From Phytophthora quininea (taxonomy: Eukaryota; Oomycota; Peronosporomycetes; Peronosporales; Peronosporaceae): a stretch of 64,000 nt of DNA. The stretch is taken from positions 1 to 64,000 of the forward strand of contig JAAVTG010000579.1 in assembly GCA_011947345.1 (NCBI GenBank), in the 5' to 3' direction. Positions 55,134-64,000 of the stretch are shown here, piece by piece. Within the stretch, counting starts at the first letter, position 1. Every line of letters begins with the position of its first letter. Both the position numbers and the translations under genes were made by a program. The notes beneath the pieces are model-generated. The model made no database searches. It was not told the DNA's origin and saw nothing but the letters and a program-made list of their open reading frames with translations.

Positions 55134-58078
55134 CACCTCGCAGATACTTTCGCGCGGCGTGTTGTGCGGTAGCGGCGCAATTTTACACTGAACGCTCGCC
55201 GAGTCTCGGGGGCTGCTGGCTTCGCTCCAAGTCGTGGGGACTGCTGCTGCACCGCTTGAAGGGGAAGACCAGGATCTGGAGATCGCACTCTCGGATGGGA
55301 CTTCCGCTCCTCGGGATGTGAAGCGGGCGCGGGCAGATTCGAGGCGAGGCTCTTCGAAATCGAAGCGTGTGCTCGTGTGCTCGTCAAGCGAGAGGTGGAT
55401 AGGCGCGGGGATTGGGGGCAGGAGGAAGCTTTCAAGTCGAGTCGCCTTGGGAGCGGAGACTGAGAGCTTTCCGACGCAAAATGAAGAGTGAGAACGCGCG
55501 GGCAACGCGGCGAGGGGTTGCTTGAGGTCTCCCAGCCGCCGGCAGCAGACCTCAGCATGGCGTATGGCATCTGCCGACGGTTGCGGGGTCGTGACAGCGT
55601 GGTCCGACTTCCTGTGGCCGAACTGACTAGCGGCAAGGTAGTCAGCAGCATACAAACGGCAGCATATCGCCCGACTCGCTGCCCAGGGGAATCCTTTCGC
55701 CAGATGGAACCGCCAGCTGGTGGAAGCGCTCCCAGACAGCTGAGTGGAAGCTCCACCCATGCATTTCGGCATTGCAAATGCCTCGGCTTGAATGGGGGTC
55801 GCCGCCAGCGCCGACAATCACGTTCGCGGCGAAAAGCCACATCGATCCCAGCAGCGTGCTGCTGACACTGCTGCCGCTGTATGGTACTCGGCGTCCTGGA
55901 CCATAGGTATCCACCATTTGCACGTACAGTATGTGTGTCAGAGCTCGGCAAAGCGTCGAGGATCGGCGTGCTGAATTGCACTCCACTGCGCTGGTCAACG
56001 CGGGGTCCAGCACTGCAGATGAGTTTGCGTTCCGACCGGCCAGCGGCGGCGGCAGCCTGGACATGCACTCGATGGCGACTGCATTTACCCACCATAAAGC
56101 CCCGGCGCTTTATTTCTTTCTCGCAGTCGCAGCCGTCACGCTCGACTCGAGCGCAGCAATGCCTGGTGGTCACCACGATGGCGCACGGTCACAGAGCACC
56201 ATAACTCAGCCGACGACGGCCGCAACCTCCTCTTGCCCAGCTCGAACGTCGCTCCTTGGATCGCGGCGGTCGTGCCGTCGTCGCGCTGCTCGCAGCGACT
56301 ATCAAAGCTCCGCAAGATAGGGAACGCTACGTGAGTCTTGAAGAGGGCGTCCTTCTACCGTGTGTCGCGGGCATTACAGCGCAATTGGCACAGCCTCGAG
56401 ATCGCTCGCTTCGAGTGAAGCGCGATTTGCCTGGGCGTGTTGATGGCAAGCATCGCGTCCTGCCATCAACAGCAGCGAATTTGGTCATGAGACGTTGGCT
56501 TTGTCACGAACATTTGCTTTGTTGGAGGAAAAGTGTTCCCAGCTCGCACCCGCCCGCCTGGACTGGCGTGGGTGACCGGATCCAGCTCCAAACGGACGCA
56601 AACGTCAACGACCCCACGCCCCGTGCACAGCTTGCTGTGCGTGTATCTCGCGGAGAAACTTGAGCATCAAACAAAGCAAACTTTCGCTCTCGCAGTCGCT
56701 ACGTTACACACGAAAATGCTGGAAAAGAGCGCAGGTTTGTCAGGGAGACTTGCACAAATCGACTTGGCAGGAAAACCACGGCAAGCGAGCGAGCGAGCAT
56801 TCCCTGCACCCAGTGCACTGCAACCGATCCGGTCTTCCGACCTTCCGCTGCCACCGAGACGGATACCCGTTCACCTCATACATGTATCGCAGCGCTTCGT
56901 CGAATACAGCCTGGTGGACTGTACCCGCGCTTGGTATATGAGCCCCTCTGGTCGAGCGCGTCGATGTCGATCGGATCGAGCAAGCGAAAGCCCCTGTGTT
57001 TCACGTCATCCCCGCGATTCGCGATGCAACGACGGCCGCGGCGCTCGAACATCAACGTGCTCGCCGATTTGTTGATCCTCGGCATCAGTCCGTGGGATCC
57101 CCGGCGTGGCGCGCGCCGCCTGCTGTTTGTCAGGGCGCTCATCGGACCCCGTGCGCTTCAAACACTTGCCGGCGCACAACCAACCGCTTCAGATCGCTGA
57201 CAGCGCGAGCTCCGCGGTAACAATCCTCTGGTGATGTCACTGCTTCGCGACTTTCCACTGCGCGAAGGGAAGCGCAGGTTGAGATTCTTCTGCCGGGGCT
57301 TCGCCTTCACCAACGCGCCTCTGCAGAGCAAACGCTTTCCTCCGATCTATATAGCGCGGCCCCGCTCAGGAAGGAGGTGTTCGTAATCGACGATGGTCGC
57401 CGCAAACACATTCCTCCACGGGATTTCGGCGTGAACACAGTTGACGCCGCTTGACTAGTCAAACGAAGTCCAAGTCCACCATGGCACTGCAACTTGAAAG
57501 TCGCCGCTAATAACCCGCTTGATCACGACGAGGTGTACTGCGCCTGACCGTGGCTCGCAGTGGTCGACGCGCTCTTGGTGGAGCTGCTGCAAGAGATCTC
57601 TCTCGATCGGGATCCCTACCTTGCCTCAAGTCTGCTCGGGTTCGCTGTGAAACTCCGCGCGCCGTTCCCAGCTGTGGACGAAAGTGAACCCGAGCTCACT
57701 TCGGTCGGTGGTCATCATGGAGAAGCGCTCCACCGAGAGCCGGCAGCGCCATCGTGCATTCGCGCTGGTGTCGGCGGATGCGCTGACGAGCATCCAACCG
57801 ATGGTCACGTGCTGCTGCCTTGCAAATGTACCATTTTGATCCCAAACTAGGATCGGGTGGCCAGCGCCATCATCGGCCCTCAAGCCTCGACTGATCATTC
57901 GGCTTTTTGTAAGTGTAGGAGAGAAGCGTATTGTACATGAAGACAATGTGGGAGCCGATGATGAGCAAAAACTTTGTCCAATTACTGCATGAGTGGCGGG
58001 GTTACGACCGCCGTCACAATGCCCCACCGCAATGCGTCACAAGTCGTAGCTGCTGCGTATAAATAACGGATACTGCTG
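55134..58078. other. GC-rich region without assignable gene
   Basis: Frames up to 347 codons exist on the minus strand (to 56176), but they are arginine/serine-rich, lack motifs and match what GC-rich non-coding DNA gives. A plus frame at 57560-57850 (VDALLVELLQEISLDRDPYL) could be a small exon of unknown origin. It should contain the promoter of the zinc-repeat gene. Confidence 0.4.
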
Positions 58079-59495
58079 ATGAGTTCGCCGCGAAGCTGCC
58101 GCCGACCGACGCTCGGGCCACAGCTCCTGCTGAAGAAAAACACCTTCCAGGGGCTGATTGTGCCCGTGGTGCCGTCTCACGAGCAGCCAGATATCGCGGC
58201 GATCGCATCCGACGCCCTCGCCAAGCAGCCGCGCTGGCGGAAGTTCCAGGCCTTCCCTCGAGCTTCTCGCGTCCGCGTCCTTACCACCAACGGCAGCAAC
58301 GCGAGCGCGAGCGAGGCGAAACTCGTAGAGGAGAGCGAGGACAACTCGCTGATTGGTGTCGGGGAGCGCTTGCTGTATCTGCTGCAGCGCTGGCAGGTGA
58401 CGAACGTGGTGGTGGTGGTCGCACACCGGGATGACAGTCTTAGTGCTCGACTGCTGGGCGGTGCAGAGCTCTACAAACTCGCCACCGAAGCAGCCAAGCT
58501 GGCGCTGGAGCAGCACTACCTCGACTCAGTCGCCGAGGCCAATAAGATCGCAGCTGAAGTTGCACTGGAACAGCAGGAGAAACTGCACCAGGTGGTCCCC
58601 GCAAAGTGCGTCATGTCTAGTGAGACTGTGCCGACCTGGCCCAAGCACCACCAACCGACAAGTGACGGAGGAGGACGCAAGGGCGTCAAGCAAGGAAGGA
58701 TCAACCACTTTCGCTACCGAGCAGCCGACAAGGACAAGGACAAGAACAAGGACAAGAACCAAGAAGTCGAGTCGGTCGAGAGAGTTTCGATCGAAACCAT
58801 CGCCAAGTCTACAAGTGGGGGGTCTGGAGTGGCTCGGTATCTCACGGGAAGAATGGCGCAAGTTGCGCGGCATTCGAGTGCCGGTGAAGGAGCTGCACTA
58901 TCTCTTCATGTGTCTCGTGGTGCTCTTGGAGCCTCCTATCGAGCAGCGCGATGGACGCAAGACGAAGCCAACTCCGAAACAGCAAGAGCAATTCGTTCCA
59001 TCCGATTTTTCGTGGGCTCACTGTCGCCAAGTGCTGCACAAGTCGTCGGAGTGGAGTCATCGGCTGCGTATCGTGCGCGGGAGCACTCTAGCGCCGTCCC
59101 AGGCTGCAGCTTTGCGGGCCATTTTCGAGGAGCCAACTTTCACTGAAAGCGCCTTCGTTCGTATCGCCGGTGGGGCAGTAACCAAAATCTTCGCGTGGCT
59201 TCAGAAACTGTTGGACGAATACGACGAGAAGGATCTCGGCATGCTACGCATCGACATGCCCTCGGAGGCTGCATTGCAGCCGCCAACATCACCAATATCG
59301 GCACGTGAAGACGATGAAGAATCGCAACAGCAAGAAGACCAAAAGGCTGAGAAACACGACCAAACTGCTGAACAAGGATCCCCTGAACTACGAGGGCTTC
59401 GGAGCGTCAGCAAAGGCCCCAAGTCTCCTGCTCGAAAGCAGCTCAAAATCGTGGATCCCGGTCGCCTTTTTGGTCGCCACCATGCAACGCAATAG
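58079..59495 (+). CDS. Protein with dynein-stalk-like C-terminal domain, one frameshift
   Basis: The product begins MSSPRSCRRPTLGPQLLLKK, with a long helical segment (GGAELYKLATEAAKLALEQH, EANKIAAEVALEQQEKLHQV), a DKDKDKNKDKNQ repeat, then after a shift in the G run near 58820 LEWLGISREEWRKLRGIRVP, VKELHYLFMCLVVLLEPP, FSWAHCRQVLHKSSEWSHRL, LRAIFEEPTFTESAFVRIAG, GAVTKIFAWLQKLLDEYDE. The order of these blocks resembles the stalk and microtubule-binding region of dynein heavy chains (W...K.LL, NP.F....V......A...C.WV....Y), here without an AAA motor. It ends in a Glu/Gln-rich tail. The dynein relation is inference. Confidence 0.55.
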
Positions 59496-59575
59496 ACTGC
59501 GCTTACTATCAAATGTTTCGTGTTATTCTGGTGGTTACTAGGCAGACATTGACGGCCTGCATTGCTGTAGAATCC

Positions 59576-61284
59576 TCAGACAGCGTTGCCGTTGGCAGTG
59601 TCACGGACCTGGCGCTCGATTCTCTTGCGGATGTCGTCCACGGGCGAGGCGCGATCGCGAGGCTTCGCGCCCAACACAGCCGCCGTGAGCAAGCTGATGA
59701 TCAGGATGGCGTAGATGAAGATGTTGTAGTCCCAGACCGTGCTCATTCCTTTCAAGTAGTGGACCTGCACGCCCACGAGCGTTCGCAGAGACGTCAAGCG
59801 GTCGTAATCCGCGAAAGCTTGGTCGCAAAACTGCACTGACGGGATTGCACAGAGCAGAATCAGGCCCAGGTTGAACACCATCGAGTTCATGTACGTGCCG
59901 TGCAACTTCATCGGGTGCAACGCGATACAAAAGCAGCGCATGCCAAACTTGAAGCATCCTTTGACAGCACATGCCAACAGGTAGAAGCTGAAGATGCCCA
60001 CGGAAATGGTTCCGAATAGCGGGAACCACTGGTCGAACCAGATGAAGTAGGCATTGAGGAACGGCACGAGCGGGGTATTGGGCAGCATGTACAGCGCGAT
60101 GTGGAAGATCCACATCGTGCTGATGATACTCGCGATGATGCCCGTGAAGAGCTTGGCAATGGGCTTCAACGGGTTGAAGTTCTTGTAATCCTCGTGACAC
60201 AACTTCAGGTCCACGGCGTCGCTCTCCAGCAGATACACCGACTGCTTGAATTTGTTGAGGGTCACGAAGTCGAGCTTGCGCTGCTTCTTGCGTTCCCAAT
60301 TGCTCTGCCCCATGACAGGGCGATCCATGCTCGCCTTGATGGAGCGACCGACCTCCAGCAGCTCAGTGGACCGACGTTGAAGGCATAGCTTTTGAATGGC
60401 GTACACGTCTGCGCTAATGAACTTTGGGCGGTGGAAAAAGGCTCTGAAGCGCCCAACATTCACAAATAAGCATCATATCCAGGAAGGAAATCAACTGCTA
60501 ACAAGATACTTACAGGATCAGGTCCATAGGCAGCGCGATGAGCCCAATGCCGCAGAAGATGGAGAAGCCGAACCAACCGACAAAACTCGTGATCCCGGTA
60601 AGGTAGACAGGGATGGATACGCCCATCGTCAACTTAATGTGCTGTACGGTGACGTTGTTGGCTGTTGTCACAATGGGTGTCGCTAGCGTGGTCCCGTCGA
60701 CGTAAGATTGAAACCCGCCACCGGCCGCCTTTGAGTTCACCACCAGTGCTCGCATGGGGATTTCCGTCTTGGCACTCGTGAGGTACAGGACGGTGATCAA
60801 TCCAGCAGTCACGACAATCGTGGCCAGCTCCATTTTAATTGCCTCCCCCACTGACTGTTTTTCACGTTATCCTCTCCATCGTCAGCCTCGTAGTAGAAGA
60901 TCGCAAACGGCAGCAGCACCACGAGGAAGACCACAATGGACAAGAAGACCATCAGCCACAGCAAGTCCATGTTGATGTTGCCGCACACTGGGTTCCAACC
61001 TTCCGCGCAGCCGACGGCCGTCGAGTTATTGGCCACATCGAGAGGCAGCATCAACACAGTCGCCTCTGCAAAGAATAGTCCGAAAACCTGCATCTTAACT
61101 GGTTAGTACGGAAGCACAGATATGTCAAATACGTCGAATGCCAGCGCACCACAAGCGCCTTGGGAAAATACGCGGTGTTCTTGTCATCATCGTGCTGGAA
61201 GTAAACCAGAATGTAAATGTTGCACAGCATCAACGCCACCGCGATGATGATGATCACAGCTAGCAGGAATATGTCGACCCCCAT
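59576..61284 (-). CDS. LMBR1-family nine-TM membrane protein, three exons
   Basis: Exon 1 (61150-61284) encodes MGVDIFLLAVIIIIAVALML and a second loop. Exon 2 (60514-61087) has FFAEATVLMLPLDVANN, the LLWLMVFLSIVVFLVVLLPF TM, FYYEADDGED and GFSIFCGIGLIALPMDLI. Exon 3 (59576-60443) has FFHRPKFISADVYAIQKLCL, a cytosolic loop and four TMs ending TANGNAV. The LPxD and (G)LxALPxDLI motifs are hallmarks of the LMBR1/LMBRD1 family, which includes the lysosomal cobalamin exporter partner LMBD1 and lipocalin receptors; the substrate is unknown here. Introns 61088-61149 and 60444-60513 are GT-AG. One G is missing in the run at 60845-60849, which otherwise joins QWGEAIKMEL. Confidence 0.85.
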
Positions 61285-61502
61285 GGCACAAGCAGCTTCT
61301 TTCCAAGTCCCGCCAGAGGTCTCTGTCTCGTATGTAAATCGCCTTTTGCGCGTACGTTATGGTCGCCAGCCCCCGGCGAGAAAGTGCTCACCTCCAAGCA
61401 ACGTCCTTTTCGTCGACATACAAACTCCAGCGTAACGGACCAAAACGACCCTCGTCGTCCTTCATTTATATCCCTCGTATCTCTACAGCAGCTCCAACCA
61501 AT

Positions 61503-62159
61503 CTACGATGGCACCACGCTTTTGCTGAGGATCTCGTAGTCCTGTGAATTGTCTCCACAGGCACTAGGCGACGTCTCGTCGATCTCAAATCCTAGTCGTT
61601 CTCGGTAGAACCGCATCGCACCAGTATTGCTTTTGAAGACTGTGAGCACCATGAGCTCCATCTTGTGTTTCCTCGCCACAAGAAGCAGCAGCTGCATGAG
61701 GAACTTGCCCAGTCCATGGCATTGGGCAGTCTGCACCAATTGCACCTCGTACAGATACAAAACTAAGGCGCCGTCGTCTTCTACGAACCGGAAGTGGGCG
61801 AACCCCACGAGGGTCTCAGTGTCCTGGTCTCCGTCGTACACCAGCAGGTAGCGAGCGTCGTCCTCGAACAGTTCAGTACGTTTGGCGGCGGCGTCGTAGC
61901 CCCAGTCCGAGTTCTGGTACAAATTCTTCATGTTGTCCTCAAACAGAGCCACGATGCGGGACCGGGTGGCTTCAGACAAGGCAATTGCTTGGTTGCCGCG
62001 GATGATGACGTTGGCGCCGTTGCGAGAGTAGTGGGAGAAAGCCTGGAAGTTCGCCATCACATCGGGTACGGCGTTGGCAGCATGGAGGACGGGACTCCAC
62101 GGCTGAGCGGCATCGCCGGACTTGATCTGCTTGGACTTCTTCTTGGACTTCTTGGGCAT
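61503..62159 (-). CDS. NAA40: NAA40/NatD-type N-alpha-acetyltransferase
   Basis: A GNAT-fold enzyme of 218 residues with a basic N-terminus (MPKKSKKKSKQIKSGDA). The hallmark stretch is LYEVQLVQTAQCHGLGKFLM, with the acetyl-CoA loop Q..GLGKFL, followed by HKMELMVLTVFKSNTGAMRF and YRERLGFEIDETSPSACGD. NAA40 acetylates the N-terminal Ser of histones H4 and H2A; the LYE.Q and EIDE.SPS motifs separate it from other GNATs. The start at 62159 is chosen because the lysine-rich N-terminus is family-typical; upstream in-frame sequence is hydrophobic and atypical. It is intact, with no frame break. It lies 218 bp upstream of the LMBR1 gene start, same strand. Confidence 0.88.
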   Translation of the reverse strand: MPKKSKKKSKQIKSGDAAQPWSPVLHAANAVPDVMANFQAFSHYSRNGANVIIRGNQAIALSEATRSRIVALFEDNMKNLYQNSDWGYDAAAKRTELFEDDARYLLVYDGDQDTETLVGFAHFRFVEDDGALVLYLYEVQLVQTAQCHGLGKFLMQLLLLVARKHKMELMVLTVFKSNTGAMRFYRERLGFEIDETSPSACGDNSQDYEILSKSVVPS

Positions 62160-63242
62160 CTTTAACAATAAAAATAGTCGCTTTTGATTGGCTGATAAGG
62201 TTAGTATCGTTAAACCAACACACTGAGTCATGCTGATTCATAAGAGCATCTCCACCGGTAAAATGAGCTCATATCGGACCAAAAGATAGGGAAGATTTCC
62301 ACATACTTGTGGCTACCTACGCGCAAAAGATGTACTTCTCTGCGAATGAGCTGAGCAAACTGGTGCTGCCCTGCGTGAATTTATACCATTTGATCCCCTT
62401 CGGCTCGAGTTTTTAGTTTTACGCATTGCCGATGGAGATGTTCTTAGGAACTGGAAGTTGATGCCTCGAGGTATCTGCACTTTGTCAGGGTTGTAGATAC
62501 CGGGGATCTAACGCAAAATAATTTATTTTAATTTTAGCGTGTCGAAGTTCAGCAAACACTTATTGCTGCGAATGCTACAAGGGTGCTGCCATCTTCGCTA
62601 TGCGAAGAAGCATATCAACCGGCAGTATATGTATCGGTTATCGTTATTATTTTAAACCTTTTACGAAACTCGAGCAACATCCAACACAATTAGAAAATAT
62701 GTTGTAGTATTATTGACTTTGCCAGCTGTGTCTGCAGCGAGATTCGGTTGTTTCCGAAACCGCACTGGTATTATGCTGGGGTCTCTGAAAGGGAAAGCAA
62801 CAGTCCGTCGGCAACAATGCCAGTCCTAAAGAGGCTCAGCAAGAACATAGTACTCGTCTTGCAGCAAGTTTCGATGTCGAGTGTCGAGCAACCTTCTGTT
62901 GATATAGATCCGCTGGATACGAACTAATATCATCGACACTTCTCCCTCCTGATTTTACTCTGTGTTCAATGTCGCGACACCTTCCGAGCACACCCGCCCG
63001 AAAAGGGTACTGCTACGGTTTTCGCGCACCTAAGGGGGATTTTTGATTTCGTGGCAGACACTAAGCCAATCGCACCGCGAAGATTACAACATGAAAGGAC
63101 TGTATTTTAGCTGTCTCTAGACGCAATGACACCTACAGAGCTTTCGATCTAACGCCGCAACACGAATCGTGAGAAAGCACCTGAAAGGAAAGTTTTGAAA
63201 AGTGTTTACCAGTTTCCGAGCATTTCGTATAGTGAAATCAAG
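62160..63242. other. Intergenic region
   Basis: AT-rich, no gene-like frame. An ATTGG (CCAAT on the minus strand) lies about 30 bp upstream of the NAA40 start, near 62188, a possible promoter element. Nothing else was identified. Confidence 0.45.
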
Positions 63243-64000
63243 TCAAAGTGATAGATACCCGAAATTGGTCGCCGATCCTGACAACAACTGCACAAAGACA
63301 CCTCGGAAGCTGTGACGCTCCCCTCGACTCCATAGGCCATTGGACACGCGTTTTATGGGCCAAATGGACTTGCTGCTGTCCCTGTTGGATCTACTGGGGC
63401 TGAAATATCGGTCGTCAAAGTCGGTGTGTCGGGCAGCTGGTGGATATCGAAGTTGCGATCTTGACTGCGATCTGCAGTACTTGAAGCCGATTTTTGCATT
63501 CTCCGACTGGTGTTTGTGCGTCTCTTCTTGGGCTTTTGGCGATGATCCTTTGAGAGCTTTTTGACGAGCTCGTCGAGTTCCTTTGCTTCTTTTTAGCCTC
63601 TTTTTCTTTTGCTTTTTGTTGTTCGCGTGCAAGTCGAGCCGCCTTCTTTGCTTCGCGTTCACGCTTACGCTCTGCTTTTGCACGCTCGTTATCTTGCTTG
63701 CGCTCTGCAGCTGCCTGTTTTCGCTCTGCTTTTTGACGTAATTCATCCTCTTTCTCGCGAGCTTTGAGTCTAAGTTCAGCAAGACAATCATCATGAGTTA
63801 GCGGTCTTTTCGTTGTCAGGTTGATGTAGACGCGATCTTTAGCTGGCTTTGGTGAGGACGCCGAGTTCACACGTGCGTGCATGGCGTTGTATGACCGAAA
63901 CTCTGATAAGACAACGCCATCTTGCTGAAGCCTTCGAAGATCGCGTGGCTTAAACTTGTCCAGCAGATTGGGATCGTCCACCAATATTCGATAGTTTGCG
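63243..64000 (-). CDS. Lys/Glu-rich C-terminal part of an unidentified protein, cut by the right edge
   Basis: The minus-strand frame is open to the window end: ILVDDPNLLDKFKPRDLRRL, QQDGVVLSEFRSYNAMHARV, NLTTKRPLTHDDCLAELRLK, followed by a long basic/acidic coiled coil (KQAAAERKQDNERAKAERK). Near 63590 the frame seems to shift into one that reads KALKGSSPKAQEETHKHQSE, ending at 63243. It could be the C-terminus of a DDE-type transposase or a host protein; I cannot decide without the upstream part. Confidence 0.45.

Noticed and set aside
55134..56176. 347-codon minus-strand frame and N-terminal extension of the zinc-repeat gene
   Set aside because: Random-looking Arg/Ser-rich composition without motifs; GC-rich DNA gives such open frames by chance.
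1..64000. CRISPR arrays, rRNA and tRNA genes, bacterial-type operons or riboswitches
   Set aside because: No regularly spaced repeats, no conserved RNA sequence, and spliceosomal introns show this is nuclear eukaryotic DNA.

Overview
The window looks like nuclear DNA of an oomycete, most likely Phytophthora or a relative. This is an inference from the very short introns (57-72 bp where I could place both ends), compact GC-rich host genes, and the mix of Ty3/Gypsy, Ty1/Copia, DIRS and hAT elements; no rRNA, tRNA or species marker is present. One-base losses in short homopolymers break many otherwise conserved reading frames, so sequence error is a strong alternative to true pseudogenisation almost everywhere.

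Left gene cluster (1-13.9 kb): an Hsp90 that runs off the left edge, a coiled-coil/RING-like gene, a ZNF830-like gene, two copies of a CTP-dependent lipid-kinase-like membrane protein that flank a UBE3-type HECT ubiquitin ligase, and a six-exon SPRING (C12orf49) orthologue. The two kinase copies share a nearly identical 644-bp 3' tract although their 5' halves have diverged.

Transposon-rich centre (13.9-49.9 kb): decayed Gypsy integrase, an orphan DIRS-type tyrosine recombinase fragment, two halves of an aminotransferase in permuted order, a broken hAT transposase, a 6.7-kb Gypsy chromovirus (28761-35483, TSD ATATC) inserted in a membrane-protein-like gene, and a 6.8-kb Copia element (37860-44686, TSD GATCC) inserted in the reverse transcriptase of a DIRS-like element.

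The most striking object is in the Copia element. Between pol and the 3' LTR, on the opposite strand, lies an intact 267-codon ORF whose first 21 residues after Met match the histone H3 tail at 17 positions (K4, K9, S10, K14 and K18 kept). This is followed by a chromo-like segment and a Cys/His/Asp peptidase-like domain. The Gypsy element also carries an antisense ORF in the same location, with unrelated sequence.

Right gene cluster (49.9-64 kb): a formin without a recognisable proline-rich FH1 region, a protein with seven WRKY19-type zinc-binding repeats, a protein with a dynein-stalk-like domain, an LMBR1-family membrane protein, an NAA40-type histone N-terminal acetyltransferase, and a lysine/glutamate-rich gene that runs off the right edge.
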